Origin: Prevotella sp.
Lineage (GTDB): Bacteria; Bacteroidota; Bacteroidia; Bacteroidales; Bacteroidaceae
NCBI GenBank assembly: GCA_024690505.1
Contig: JAILPA010000020.1
Location: 1 to 45,682 of the forward strand
Direction of reading: 5' to 3'
DNA: 45,682 bases
Shown here: piece after piece, positions 15,778 to 25,938 of the stretch
How positions within the stretch are numbered: position 1 is the stretch's first letter
Layout: every line of letters starts with the position of its first letter
Translations under genes and position numbers: made by a program
Notes under the pieces: model-generated
The model's input: only the letters and a program-made list of their open reading frames with translations
The model's database searches: none
What the model was told of the DNA's origin: nothing

Positions 15778-17889
15778 ATGAAACGCGAGGTGATAGTCTT
15801 CCGCCGCTTTCAGCGGAAAGGCTACTCGGTGTTTGCCAGTCTGGGGCGTGAAATTGTCATCTCTGTGCTCAGCGTGGCCACATTGTCGTCGGCCAACGCC
15901 GTGAGTATCAGTATGGAGACGTTCCGCGTCACCGACACGGCATACGTCAGCCGCGAACAGCGACTCGATGGCATCGATGTCACAGGCTCGCAAGCGCCGC
16001 AGGCCCTGGGGCAGGCGGCGAGAATGGTAACTGTACTGAGCCACGACGATATTCAGGGGGCGCCAGTACAAAGTGTTAACGACTTGCTGAAGCTGACCGT
16101 CGGCATCGACGTGAGGCAGCGGGGGCCATCGGGCATTCAGACCGACATCGGCGTCCGGGGCGGCACGCAGGAACAGACGGCTATCTTACTGAACGGCATC
16201 AACATCGGCGACCCGCAGACGGCACACAACGTGCTCGACCTGCCCATCGATGTGAGCGACATTGAGCGCATCGAGGTGTTGGAGGGGCCTGCTGCACGAG
16301 TGGTGGGAGCGCCGTCGCTGACAGGAGCCATCAATATCGTTACCCATAGCGGAAGGGGAGGAATGCCACAGGCCGACGACAAAGAGGTGACAGCCACCAA
16401 GGCCACTGTCAACCTGGAGGGAGGCTCCTACGGCTATGCGAAAGCAGGATTCTCACTTAACTCCCAACCCTCACTCCTTTTCTCACACCTCTCGGCCAGC
16501 TACCGCCGCAGCGATGGTTATTCACATTCGCGCAACGGTCGGCTGAACACGGGCTTTAGCGGCTCGAAAGCCTTCTACCACGGCAGCTACGACAACGACT
16601 GCATGAACATCAGCTGGCACGTGGGACTTGCCGACAAAGGATGGGGCTCGGGCACGTTCTATGCCACACCGCGATGGCAGGCCGACGAACAATACGAGCA
16701 CACCACGAAACTATTCACCGCCATACAAGCCGAGACAAAACACGGGTGGCTGAAGCTGCGCCCCACCATCTACTGGAACAGGTACAGCGACCGCTACGAA
16801 GGCTACCACGACCAGCCGCAGACCATGCCCTACAACTATAACCGCTGCGACATCATCGGTGCTGGACTCGACGGTGACATCAGCTGGGCAGCAGGCCACA
16901 CCGCCATCGGTGCCGAACTGCGCAGGGAAGACCTGCTGAGCGCCAATCTGGGTGAGCCGCTGGAAGAGCCGCATCACATCTGGGGCACCGCCCGCGACTA
17001 TACTCTGGGCATCTGCCGTACGAACCTCACGGCTCACCTCGAGCACAGCATCCTCCTCACCCGCTTCACACTGGCCGCAGGCATCGTGGCCACATGCTCA
17101 AGCCTTTCACCCCTAACATCCCACCTCTCACGTCCCACGTTCTACCCTGGCATCGATGCCAGCCTGAGGCTGAGCAGCAACATGAAAGTGTATGCCTCGC
17201 TCAACACATCGCTGCGTCGCCCGTCGTTCACAGAGATGTACTATAAGCTGCAAGGCTATAGTGCCAATCCGCAACTCAAGGCCGAAGAGATGATGGCCAT
17301 CGAGGCAGGAATGAAATGGCTCGCACCCGCCGTACAACTGACGGCCTGCCTGTGGCATCACCACGGCAAGAACATGATTGACTGGATTATGGACACACGA
17401 CAGGGAGCAGGCGCTGAGTGGCAGAGCGTGAACCACACCCGTCTGAACAGCTTCGGAGCGGAAGCCAACGCCACTTGGCAGCTCAGCCAGATGATACCAG
17501 GGCAGACGCTTTTCAGGAGTGTCAGCATAGGCTACTGCTACATCACTCAGGACAAGGTGGAAGAAGAGGGAATCGTGTCGCAGTATGCCTTGGAATACCT
17601 GCGCCATAAGCTGGTGGCACACATCGACCTGCAACCCATGCCACAGCTGACGGCACGGATCGGCCTGAGGTGGCATGACCGCGTGGGGAGCTACACCGAC
17701 TTCAGCGGAGAAGCGAACAGCTACAGGCCATACGCCTTGATGGACTGCCGAGTCACATGGAGCGGCGCAAGGCATTACAGCATCTTTGCCGAAGCCACAA
17801 ACCTGCTCAACAACCGTCACTACGTAGACTACGGCAACGTCAGTCAGCCAGGCCGCTGGGTCATAGCAGGTATCAGTCTGTCTTTTTGA
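15778..17889 (+). CDS. TonB-dependent outer-membrane receptor (BtuB-like)
   Basis: This is an outer-membrane active transporter of about 703 residues. After a long, weak signal region ending near SSANAVS, the plug domain runs from about residue 60 to 190: VNDLLKL, GVRGGTQEQTAILLNG, IERIEVLEGPAARVVG and INIVTHSG. The barrel follows, with the late motif NLLNNRHYVDYG and a terminal aromatic (ISLSF) needed for barrel insertion. There is no N-terminal carboxypeptidase-like domain and no SusD partner, so it is probably a vitamin- or metal-type receptor rather than a SusC. Two barrel loops (about 16452-16493 and 17098-17142) are low-complexity and pyrimidine-rich. The start is chosen from the promoter position; the frame is open from 15709. 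Confidence 0.88.
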   Translation: MKREVIVFRRFQRKGYSVFASLGREIVISVLSVATLSSANAVSISMETFRVTDTAYVSREQRLDGIDVTGSQAPQALGQAARMVTVLSHDDIQGAPVQSVNDLLKLTVGIDVRQRGPSGIQTDIGVRGGTQEQTAILLNGINIGDPQTAHNVLDLPIDVSDIERIEVLEGPAARVVGAPSLTGAINIVTHSGRGGMPQADDKEVTATKATVNLEGGSYGYAKAGFSLNSQPSLLFSHLSASYRRSDGYSHSRNGRLNTGFSGSKAFYHGSYDNDCMNISWHVGLADKGWGSGTFYATPRWQADEQYEHTTKLFTAIQAETKHGWLKLRPTIYWNRYSDRYEGYHDQPQTMPYNYNRCDIIGAGLDGDISWAAGHTAIGAELRREDLLSANLGEPLEEPHHIWGTARDYTLGICRTNLTAHLEHSILLTRFTLAAGIVATCSSLSPLTSHLSRPTFYPGIDASLRLSSNMKVYASLNTSLRRPSFTEMYYKLQGYSANPQLKAEEMMAIEAGMKWLAPAVQLTACLWHHHGKNMIDWIMDTRQGAGAEWQSVNHTRLNSFGAEANATWQLSQMIPGQTLFRSVSIGYCYITQDKVEEEGIVSQYALEYLRHKLVAHIDLQPMPQLTARIGLRWHDRVGSYTDFSGEANSYRPYALMDCRVTWSGARHYSIFAEATNLLNNRHYVDYGNVSQPGRWVIAGISLSF

Positions 17890-17908
17890 TTTTTTATTAC
17901 TGTATTTA

Positions 17909-17939
17909 TTGTGAGATTCGATTTTTCTTCGTACCTTTG
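17909..17939 (+). promoter_or_regulatory. Promoter of the C69 peptidase gene
   Basis: TTG (17909-17911), a 20-bp spacer and TACCTTTG (17932-17939) fit the Bacteroidetes promoter pattern. The pair lies 25 bp before the peptidase start codon and just after the TonB receptor stop. Confidence 0.6.
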
Positions 17940-17964
17940 CATTTAGAAACGAATAAATATTATA

Positions 17965-19647
17965 ATGAAACGACAGACTATCCTAACACTCCTGCTTTTC
18001 GTCGCAACAGGCGCCTTGGCCTGCACCAACTTCATAGTGGGCAAGAAAGCATCGAAAGACGGGTCGGTAATCTGCTCCTACAGTGCCGACAGCTACGGCA
18101 TGTTCCAGGGGCTTTGCCACTATCCCGCAGGCAAACACGCTAAAGGTGAAATGCTGAAAATCTATGACTGGGACACCAACAAATATCATGGCGAGATAGC
18201 CCAGGCCGAAGAGACGTACAACGTCATAGGCAACATCAACGAATGGCAGCTGACCATTGGTGAGACGACCTTCGGAGGCCGTGAAGAAATGGTCGATACA
18301 ACAGGCATACTCGACTATGGCTCACTGATTTACATCACCCTACAGCGAGCCAAGAATGCCCGTGAGGCCATCGACGTGATGACAACGCTCGTGGAGAAAT
18401 ACGGCTACAACTCGGAGGGAGAGACCTTTACTATCTGCGACCCCAACGAGGCCTGGATCATGGAGCTGATGGGCACCGCCAGCGACCGTAAGCTGGAGAA
18501 GGGGCGCAGCGTATGGGTGGCCATCAGAATACCCGATGATATGATTTGCGGACACGCCAACCAAAGCCGCATCACCAAGTTCGACCAGAAAGGCAAGAAA
18601 GCCAACGGACCGCTGGCAATGGTCAACGGAACGGGCGACGTGCGCTTCTCGAAGAACGTAGTGAGCTATGCCCGTAAGATGGGATGGTTCGACGGCAAGG
18701 ACGAAGACTTCAGCTACAACGCCGCTTATGCTGCTCCTGACTTCTCGGGCCGCCGCATCTGCGATGCCCGTGTGTGGACATTCTTCAACCGCTATGCCGA
18801 CGGCATGGAACGCTACATACCTTGGGCTGAAGGCCGCGACAAGAATGCCGAGCCCATGCCCCTGTGGGTGAAGCCCAACAAGCTGCTGACCGTGGCCGAC
18901 GTGGAGGCTGCCATGCGCGACCACTTCGAGGATACGCCCTTCTCGCTCGACAACGACATGGGCGGCGGCATCTGGGAAATGCCCTATCGCCCCACCCCGC
19001 TCTACTTCACCGTAGACGGCAAGAAATACTTCAACGAGCGACCGGTCTCGACCCAGCAGGCAGGCTTCGTCTTCGTCAGCCAGATGCGCTCGTGGCTGCC
19101 TCGAGAGGTGGGAGGCTGCTTCTGGTTTGCCAACGATGACGGCAACATGGTGCCCTTCACCCCCGTCTACTGCTGTACCACGAAGTCGCCAAAGCCCTAC
19201 AACACACCTGGGGCCGATGACCTGACATTCTCGATGGACAACGCCTTCTGGGTGCAGAACTGGGTATCGAACATGGTGTATCCACGCTACTCGCTGCTAT
19301 TCCCATCGCTGAAAGAGGTGCGCGACTCGCTCGACAGTTCCTATTTCAAGGCGCAGAAAGAAGTGGAAGACCGGGCTTTGGCATTGCAGGGCAAAGCGCG
19401 TGTGGAGTACCTCACCGCCTATACCGCTGAGAAGGCCGAGCAGATGCTGGCACGCTGGCAACAACTGGCCACCTATCTCATTGTGAAATACAACGACATG
19501 ACTTCTAGACCAGAAGACAAGCCGGGACACTTCAAACGCAATGCAGAAGGCATGGGTGCCACAGTGGTACGTCCGGGCTACCCCGAACGCTACTCGCGCG
19601 ACCTCATCCGCCAGACGGGCAAGAAGTTCGAGCTGCCGACCGAATAA
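17965..19647 (+). CDS. Family C69 dipeptidase (PepD-like, Ntn hydrolase)
   Basis: This is a secreted peptidase of family C69, 560 residues. The signal peptide MKRQTILTLLLFVATGALA ends directly before C20 (ACTNFIVGK). In this N-terminal-nucleophile family the exposed cysteine is the catalytic residue after processing, so signal cleavage and activation may coincide. Family features include DGSVICSYSADSYG, EYGYNSEGETFTI-like segments, PNEAWIMELMG and the C-terminal DLIRQTGKKFELP. The family cleaves dipeptides and short peptides. It has its own promoter and is followed 43 bp later by recJ. Confidence 0.9.
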   Translation: MKRQTILTLLLFVATGALACTNFIVGKKASKDGSVICSYSADSYGMFQGLCHYPAGKHAKGEMLKIYDWDTNKYHGEIAQAEETYNVIGNINEWQLTIGETTFGGREEMVDTTGILDYGSLIYITLQRAKNAREAIDVMTTLVEKYGYNSEGETFTICDPNEAWIMELMGTASDRKLEKGRSVWVAIRIPDDMICGHANQSRITKFDQKGKKANGPLAMVNGTGDVRFSKNVVSYARKMGWFDGKDEDFSYNAAYAAPDFSGRRICDARVWTFFNRYADGMERYIPWAEGRDKNAEPMPLWVKPNKLLTVADVEAAMRDHFEDTPFSLDNDMGGGIWEMPYRPTPLYFTVDGKKYFNERPVSTQQAGFVFVSQMRSWLPREVGGCFWFANDDGNMVPFTPVYCCTTKSPKPYNTPGADDLTFSMDNAFWVQNWVSNMVYPRYSLLFPSLKEVRDSLDSSYFKAQKEVEDRALALQGKARVEYLTAYTAEKAEQMLARWQQLATYLIVKYNDMTSRPEDKPGHFKRNAEGMGATVVRPGYPERYSRDLIRQTGKKFELPTE

Positions 19648-19690
19648 GCCATCATTTCTCATTTCTTATTCCTCATTCCACGACTATACA

Positions 19691-21415
19691 ATGAGCTTCA
19701 AATGGAATTATGACCCCCTGACGCCCGAACGCAGCAAACAAGCGACCGAGCTGGCTGAGAAGATAGGCATGAGCCCCATCCTGGCCGAGTTGCTGCTGCG
19801 ACGTGGCATCCGCACCGAGCCTGCTGCCAAACGTTTCTTCCGGCCTTCGCTCAGCGAACTCATCGACCCGTTCCTAATGAACGACATGGACGTCGCCGTA
19901 GACCGTCTGAACGATGCCATGGGGCGCAAGGAGCGCATTATGATTTATGGCGACTATGATGTGGACGGCTGCACGGCCGTGGCTCTGGTATATAAGTTCC
20001 TGCAGCAGTTCTACTCGAACATAGAGTACTACATTCCCGACCGCTACGAAGAGGGCTACGGCATTAGCCGCAAGGGGCTGAACTACGCCGCCAGCCAGAA
20101 TGTGAAGCTCATCATTGTGCTCGACTGCGGCATCAAGGCCGTCGACGAGATCGCATACGCACGTGAACTGGGCATCGACTTCATCATCTGCGACCACCAC
20201 GTGCCCGACGACGAACTACCATGCGCAGTAGCCATACTCAACCCTAAACGCACCGACTCCACTTACCCATTCAAGGAACTCTGCGGCTGCGGCGTAGGCT
20301 TCAAGTTCATGCAAGCCTTTGCCAAGAACAACGGCATACCGTTCTCACAGCTCATGCCCCTGCTCGATTTCTGCGCTGTAAGCATTGCTGCCGACATCGT
20401 GTCGGTGACCAGCGAGAACCGCATCCTGGCCTTCCACGGCTTGAAGCAGCTGAACCAGAATCCCTCGGTAGGTCTCAAGGCCATCATTGAGATATGCGGT
20501 CTCACGGGCAGAGAGCTTACCATGAACGACATCATCTTCAAGATAGGTCCCCGCATCAATGCCAGCGGTCGTGTGCAAAACGGCACCGAGACCGTCGATT
20601 TGTTGGTGGAGCGCGACATCCAGCGAGCACTCGTGGCAGCAGCCCACATTAACGAGTACAACGAGCAGCGCAAGGACATCGACAAACAGATGAGCGAGGA
20701 AGCCAACCAGATTGTAGAGAGACTGGAGAGCCAGGAGCACCAGCCCGCCATCGTACTCTACAACGAAGGCTGGAAAAAAGGCGTGGTAGGCATCGTCGCC
20801 TCCCGCGTCACCGAGATGTACTACCGTCCCACCGTGGTACTCTCCTGCCAGAACGGCATGGCCACGGGGTCAGCCCGCAGCATTGCCGGATACGACATCT
20901 ACAACGCCATCAAGTCGTGCCGCGACCTGCTCGAGAACTTTGGCGGCCACACCTACGCCGTGGGGCTGACCCTGAAGGTCGAGAACATCCCCGCCTTCCG
21001 CCAGCGGTTCCAGCAGTACGTCAGTGAGCACATGCACATCGAACAGACGGAAGCAGCACTCGACATTGAGGCCGTGGTAGACTTCAAGGACATCACCAAG
21101 AAACTCTACAACGACCTGCGAAAATTTGCCCCATACGGTGTAGACAACCCCAAGCCGCTGCTCTGCACACGCCACGTCTACGACTACGGCACATCGAAAG
21201 TCGTAGGCAAGCAGCAGGAGCACATCAAGCTCGAGCTCGTCGACTCACGCTCGTCGAACGTGATGAACGGCATCGCCTTCGGACAGAGTGCCGCCGCCCG
21301 CTACATCAAGTCGAAGCGCTCGTTCGACATTGTCTACACCATCGAAGAGAACATCTACAAGCGAGGCGAGGTGCAGCTGCAGATAGAAGACATCAAACCC
21401 TCGGAAGATGTTTGA
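19691..21415 (+). CDS. recJ: Single-stranded-DNA exonuclease RecJ
   Basis: RecJ is the 5'-3' single-strand exonuclease of recombination and mismatch repair. The 574-residue protein has the DHH motifs YGDYDVDG, LDCG, CDHH and ISIAAD-type motif IV, then NASGR. The DHHA1 part follows with GVVGIVASRV, GSARS and FGGHTYAVGL, and a C-terminal OB-like domain comes last. I start at 19691 (MSFKWNYDPL); the frame is open upstream but runs into the peptidase gene. The 43-bp leader is pyrimidine-rich low complexity. The last 8 bp overlap recQ, which implies translational coupling. Confidence 0.96.
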   Translation: MSFKWNYDPLTPERSKQATELAEKIGMSPILAELLLRRGIRTEPAAKRFFRPSLSELIDPFLMNDMDVAVDRLNDAMGRKERIMIYGDYDVDGCTAVALVYKFLQQFYSNIEYYIPDRYEEGYGISRKGLNYAASQNVKLIIVLDCGIKAVDEIAYARELGIDFIICDHHVPDDELPCAVAILNPKRTDSTYPFKELCGCGVGFKFMQAFAKNNGIPFSQLMPLLDFCAVSIAADIVSVTSENRILAFHGLKQLNQNPSVGLKAIIEICGLTGRELTMNDIIFKIGPRINASGRVQNGTETVDLLVERDIQRALVAAAHINEYNEQRKDIDKQMSEEANQIVERLESQEHQPAIVLYNEGWKKGVVGIVASRVTEMYYRPTVVLSCQNGMATGSARSIAGYDIYNAIKSCRDLLENFGGHTYAVGLTLKVENIPAFRQRFQQYVSEHMHIEQTEAALDIEAVVDFKDITKKLYNDLRKFAPYGVDNPKPLLCTRHVYDYGTSKVVGKQQEHIKLELVDSRSSNVMNGIAFGQSAAARYIKSKRSFDIVYTIEENIYKRGEVQLQIEDIKPSEDV

Positions 21416-23315
21416 CGAGGGTCTGTCTCTTCTGAAGAAGTACTGGGGCTACGACTCTTTCCGCGGCATTCAGCGCGACATCATCGACTCTATCTGTGCC
21501 GGTCACGACACCCTTGGGCTCATGCCCACCGGCGGCGGCAAGAGCATCACTTTCCAAGTGCCTGCCCTTGCCATGGAGGGTGTCTGCATCGTCATCACGC
21601 CGCTGATAGCCCTGATGAAAGATCAGGTTCAGCACCTGCGCCGCCGCCACATACGCGCCGCCGCCATCTACACTGGCATGTCGCGCGACGCCATTCTCAC
21701 CATCCTCGAGAATGCCATCTTCGGAGCCGTGAAACTGCTCTACGTCTCGCCCGAGCGTCTCTCCTCTGACATCTTCCAGCAGAAGCTGCGCCACATGAAG
21801 GTCAGCTTCATCTGCGTAGACGAAGCCCACTGCATCAGCCAATGGGGCTACGACTTCCGTCCCAGCTACCTCGCCATCGGCCAGATACGCACCATCCTGC
21901 CCCACTGCCCCGTGCTCGCCCTCACCGCCACCGCCACCCCCCTGGTGGCCAAGGATATCCAGGACAAACTGTCCTGCGGTCAGCCCTTCCACGTCTTCCA
22001 GATGAGCTTCCACCGTCCCAACCTTGCCTACATCGTGCGCTATGCCACCGACAAAGAGCAGCAGCTGCTCCACATCCTCCACAGCGTCGAGGGCGCAGCC
22101 ATCGTCTACACTCGCAGTCGTCAGCGCAGCAAAGAGACGGCCGAGCTACTGACAAAAGCGGGGCTCAGCACCACCTACTTCCACGCTGGTCTCGACGATA
22201 GCGAGAAAGACCAGCGGCAACACGACTGGCAGACCGACCACACCCGCATCATTGTGGCCACCAACGCCTTTGGCATGGGCATCGACAAGCCCGACGTGCG
22301 GCTCGTCATCCACATCGACTGTCCAGATAGCATCGAGGCCTACTTCCAGGAGGCTGGCCGTGCCGGGCGCGACGGCAAGAAAGCCTACGCCGTACTGCTT
22401 TACAACAATCACGACAACGCAAAACTCCGTAAGCGCATCAGCGACACCTTCCCCGAGAAAGACTACCTACGCCAAGTCTACGACCAGCTGGCCTACTTCT
22501 ACCAGGTGGCCGTAGGCGCCGGCTACCACGCCACCTTCGAGTTCCCCATCGACAAGTTCTGCCACACCTACGGCCATTTCCCCGTCAAGGTGGAGTCGGC
22601 TCTGAAGATTCTCAACCGAGCCGGATACATAGAGTACATGGAAGAAGACGAAAACCGTGCCCGCCTGCATTTCTGCCTCGATCGCGACGACCTCTACCGC
22701 CTAAAGGACAACTCCCCCAACGAAGACGCCGTCATCGTGGCCCTGTTGCGCAACTACAGTGGTCTCTTCTGCAACGAGTTCCAGTATATCGATGAGTCGC
22801 TGCTGGCCCAGCAGACCCAACTGCCCCTGCACCAAGTCTATCTCGCCCTGAAAGAGCTGAGCCACCGCCACATCCTTAACTACATCCCCCAGAAGAAGAC
22901 TCCCTACGTGCGCTACATGCAACGCCGCGAAGACTCCCTGCACCTTCTGTTCCCACCCGCCGTCTACGACACTCTGAAGGAGCGCTACACCGAGCGCATA
23001 GATCAGATGCTCCACTATGCCACCACTACCGACCAATGCCGCAGCCGTATGCTGTTGAGCTATTTTGGCGAGAAGACCAGCCACGACTGTGGACACTGCG
23101 ACGTCTGTATAGAAAACAAGCGACATCCCGTCCCCCCCGAAGAGACAGAAGAAGCCCGCCAACATATCATGCAACTGCTCTCCGACCGTCAGCCCCACTC
23201 CCTAATGTGTCTGCACGACATACCGCTACGCTACGAAGCCATCGAAAACGCCATCCAGCAGATGGTAGACGAAGAAGAAGTTATCGATGACGACGGATTC
23301 ATCAGCCTCCCATAA
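21408..23315 (+). CDS. recQ: ATP-dependent DNA helicase RecQ
   Basis: RecQ is a 3'-5' DNA helicase acting with RecJ in recombination repair. The 635-residue protein has Walker A PTGGGKS, DEAH in VDEAHCISQWGYDFRP, TATATP, and motifs V and VI (ATNAFGMGIDKPDVR, QEAGRAGRDG). The zinc-binding part reads CRSRMLLSYFGE then CGHCDVC. A short winged-helix-like end follows. I see no HRDC domain, so it is shorter at the C-terminus than some RecQ proteins. Its ATG lies inside the end of recJ (8-bp overlap). Confidence 0.96.
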   Translation: MFDEGLSLLKKYWGYDSFRGIQRDIIDSICAGHDTLGLMPTGGGKSITFQVPALAMEGVCIVITPLIALMKDQVQHLRRRHIRAAAIYTGMSRDAILTILENAIFGAVKLLYVSPERLSSDIFQQKLRHMKVSFICVDEAHCISQWGYDFRPSYLAIGQIRTILPHCPVLALTATATPLVAKDIQDKLSCGQPFHVFQMSFHRPNLAYIVRYATDKEQQLLHILHSVEGAAIVYTRSRQRSKETAELLTKAGLSTTYFHAGLDDSEKDQRQHDWQTDHTRIIVATNAFGMGIDKPDVRLVIHIDCPDSIEAYFQEAGRAGRDGKKAYAVLLYNNHDNAKLRKRISDTFPEKDYLRQVYDQLAYFYQVAVGAGYHATFEFPIDKFCHTYGHFPVKVESALKILNRAGYIEYMEEDENRARLHFCLDRDDLYRLKDNSPNEDAVIVALLRNYSGLFCNEFQYIDESLLAQQTQLPLHQVYLALKELSHRHILNYIPQKKTPYVRYMQRREDSLHLLFPPAVYDTLKERYTERIDQMLHYATTTDQCRSRMLLSYFGEKTSHDCGHCDVCIENKRHPVPPEETEEARQHIMQLLSDRQPHSLMCLHDIPLRYEAIENAIQQMVDEEEVIDDDGFISLP

Positions 23316-23405
23316 AAAGTTCCCCCGCACCCATTCCCGCTGACTTAGCCGTATGGGTGGTGAGGAAACTTCTCTAAACGACCTAACGACGAATTTACTA
23401 AATAA

Positions 23406-23736
23406 TACTGTCCGCTAAAATGGTTTCCGTTTTTCAGATTTCATCCTTCATCAGGGGGCTCATCTGTTGTGTCGATGAGGGGCTTGGCTGGATAATGAAC
23501 CATTCAAGACTGCATCGGATAGCGAATTTTCTTTACATCAATATTTCTTCAAAAAGGAAAACAACGCTTCGAAGGTGGAAAAGCACCGCTTTTCGGGTCA
23601 AGAAGCTGTCCTTTTCCACCCTCAAAGCGGTGCTTTTCCAAAAAAGCCTCCGTACGGTAATTTTTGCAAATTTGAATTTTCCTGACATTCTAACCACCCA
23701 ATCAAGTCGTTACAATGGTTAGCGGACAACAGTAAT
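23406..23736. mobile_element. MITE-like element, copy B (inverted relative to A)
   Basis: The ends are TGTCCGCTAA (23409-23418) and TTAGCGGACA (23719-23728). The central hairpin is the same 17-bp perfect stem as in copy A (23576-23592 with 23624-23640), again with a 31-nt loop. The reverse complement aligns with copy A over nearly the whole length. The element fills most of the 433-bp gap between recQ and the pectate lyase gene and stops about 13 bp before the lyase ATG. It contains a possible -7 sequence TAATTTTTG at 23658-23666. Confidence 0.75.
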
Positions 23737-23748
23737 CACTATACAACA

Positions 23749-25938
23749 ATGAACACAAAACAGAACCAATCACTCCGACAATTAAGGATGCTGACTACAG
23801 CATTCATGCTATTCATCGGCATTCTTTCCGCCCAGGCCCTCACCATTGTCAACCAGCAGGGCTGGCTGGAAACAGCCTACGCCTTATGGTCACCCGTCGA
23901 TGGGGCGGCCACCTACCATGTATATTATAGTGGTGAGGGAATCAGTAACAAACACGCCGACGACTGTCTCGTTCGCCAGTATACCGAAGGCTACCGTGTG
24001 GACGTACCCGGACTGAAAGCCGGCAGCTATACGCTGACAATCGTCGCCGTCGATGAGAACGGCCAAGAGCTGGAGCGTGCCACCACCAATGAGCTGGACG
24101 TGAAGGCCCACAACCGCGAGGGCTATGCCTTTACCGAGGGCTACGTGCCTGGCGGCTACAACATCGACGGCACACCCAAACAAGGAGCACGCATCATCTA
24201 CATCAGCGCCAAGACGGTGAACACCGTCACCTGCGATGTCAGCGACGGCAAGAATCTCGTAAGCTGCACGGGTCTGGCAGCTATCCTTCAGGCCTACGGC
24301 AAGGGCAGAGACAAGACACCACTCATCATCCGCATGATAGGCACCATCAAGGCTGCCGACTATAATGGCCTGAAGGACAACAACTACATGAACTTCGAAG
24401 GCAGCAATGCCACAGACCGTCTGCTGGAGAACATCACCCTCGAAGGCATCGGCAGCGATGCCACCCTCTATGGCTACGGCATCTGCTTCAAGCGTACAAG
24501 AGGAATCGAGGTGCGCAACGTGGGAATCATGCTCTTCGGCGACGATGCCATCTCGATGGATACCGACAACTACCACAACTGGATTCACAACAACGACTTC
24601 TTCTACGGTGCCCCCGGCTCCGATGCCGACCAGGTGAAGGGCGACGGCTCCATCGATATGAAATACCGCTCCACGCTTACCACCATCAGCTACAACCACT
24701 TCTTCGACAGCGGAAAGGTGATGGGCTGCGGCGGCGCCACCAAGGAAGAGACCAACCTCCTCATCACCTTCCATCACAACTGGTTCGACCACTGCGACTC
24801 GCGTTGCCCACGTCTGAACCACACCACCGCCCACATCTACAACAACTATTATGACGGCGTGGCCACATACGGCGTGGGATGCACCGAGGTGTCTAACGCC
24901 TTCATCGAGGCCAACCACTTCCGCAACGTACAGCGCCCCATGATGATTGCCGGACAGGGTACCGACCGCGTCTATGCTAGCGACCCGGATAAAGGCACCT
25001 TCTCGGGACAGCCAGGCGGCATGACCAAAGCCTTTCAGAACAAAGTGGAGGGGCCCGTGGAGATACGTCTGTTCTATCAAACCGACGATGCACAGCAGTT
25101 CGACGCCTGGCTCGTTAGCTCACGCGAGGAGAAAGTGCCTGAGACTGCGTCAGCCTATAAGGGAGGACACGTCTACGACAACTTCGACACTGCCGACGCC
25201 ATGTACCCCTCGTCACCCGATGCCCCCGAACAGGTGGCCAACATCGTCACCACACTTTCCGGCCGCACCGACGGCGGCGACCTGCACTGGACGTTTAACA
25301 ACGCCACCGACGACCGCAACCACGACATCAATACCGAACTGAAGGCCGCCATCACCAGCTATCAGTCATCGCTCCTGAAGATACAGGGCCAAACAGAGAG
25401 CGGCGGCGGCAACACACCCGACAATCCCAATCCAGACCCCACACCCACAACGGTAACCCAGGGCGGCTATATCGTCGACCTCATCAATGATGCCAACTCC
25501 GGCTTTACCTTCACTGGCCAGACCAGCAACAGCAAGGGTACCGTCACCGTGGGAGGCACCACCTACAACACCTGTCTGAAGATGGGATCGTCGTCGAGCG
25601 TCAGCTTCACCATCACCGAGCCCATGTCTATGACACTCTATTTTGCCGCATCCGCCAACAAGCGCATCAGCATCACCAACATCGGAGAGCTCACCATTCC
25701 CGAGACGAACATCATCACCCAGACGCTGCCCACTGCAGGCACCTATACCATCGTTCGCACCTCGGGCGAGTCCTACCTCTTTTTTATAGCCCTTTCACCC
25801 CTTGAACCCACAGGTGTAGACACCGTCGGCAAAGCCACCACCACTGCCACCACCACCTACAATCTCTCAGGCCAGCGCATGGGCAAAAACCACAAGGGGA
25901 TAGTCATCGAAGGAGGAAGGAAGATAGTAAGGCAGTAA
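23749..25938 (+). CDS. Secreted pectate lyase, PL1 family
   Basis: This large (729-residue) secreted enzyme cleaves polygalacturonate by beta-elimination. A signal peptide ends near ILSAQA. A fibronectin-III-like domain spans about residues 40-125. The PL1 parallel beta-helix spans about 135-480, with DDAISMDTDNYHNWIHNNDF, the HHNWFDHCDSRCPRLNH segment carrying the calcium-site Asp and catalytic Arg, and YNNYYDG. A Pro/Asn-rich linker at about 545-565 leads to a beta-rich domain (GGYIVDLINDANSGFTFTG onward) that may bind carbohydrate. The C-terminal YNLSGQRM...GIVIEGGRKI tail resembles that of the GH53 enzyme. Its 5' untranslated region must be mostly MITE copy B. It is convergent with the GH28-GH2 operon. 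Confidence 0.92.
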   Translation: MNTKQNQSLRQLRMLTTAFMLFIGILSAQALTIVNQQGWLETAYALWSPVDGAATYHVYYSGEGISNKHADDCLVRQYTEGYRVDVPGLKAGSYTLTIVAVDENGQELERATTNELDVKAHNREGYAFTEGYVPGGYNIDGTPKQGARIIYISAKTVNTVTCDVSDGKNLVSCTGLAAILQAYGKGRDKTPLIIRMIGTIKAADYNGLKDNNYMNFEGSNATDRLLENITLEGIGSDATLYGYGICFKRTRGIEVRNVGIMLFGDDAISMDTDNYHNWIHNNDFFYGAPGSDADQVKGDGSIDMKYRSTLTTISYNHFFDSGKVMGCGGATKEETNLLITFHHNWFDHCDSRCPRLNHTTAHIYNNYYDGVATYGVGCTEVSNAFIEANHFRNVQRPMMIAGQGTDRVYASDPDKGTFSGQPGGMTKAFQNKVEGPVEIRLFYQTDDAQQFDAWLVSSREEKVPETASAYKGGHVYDNFDTADAMYPSSPDAPEQVANIVTTLSGRTDGGDLHWTFNNATDDRNHDINTELKAAITSYQSSLLKIQGQTESGGGNTPDNPNPDPTPTTVTQGGYIVDLINDANSGFTFTGQTSNSKGTVTVGGTTYNTCLKMGSSSSVSFTITEPMSMTLYFAASANKRISITNIGELTIPETNIITQTLPTAGTYTIVRTSGESYLFFIALSPLEPTGVDTVGKATTTATTTYNLSGQRMGKNHKGIVIEGGRKIVRQ

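Noticed and set aside
19541..19690. RecJ start 50 codons upstream
   Set aside because: This stretch is the end of the C69 peptidase gene in another frame; MSFKWNY at 19691 matches the RecJ N-terminus.
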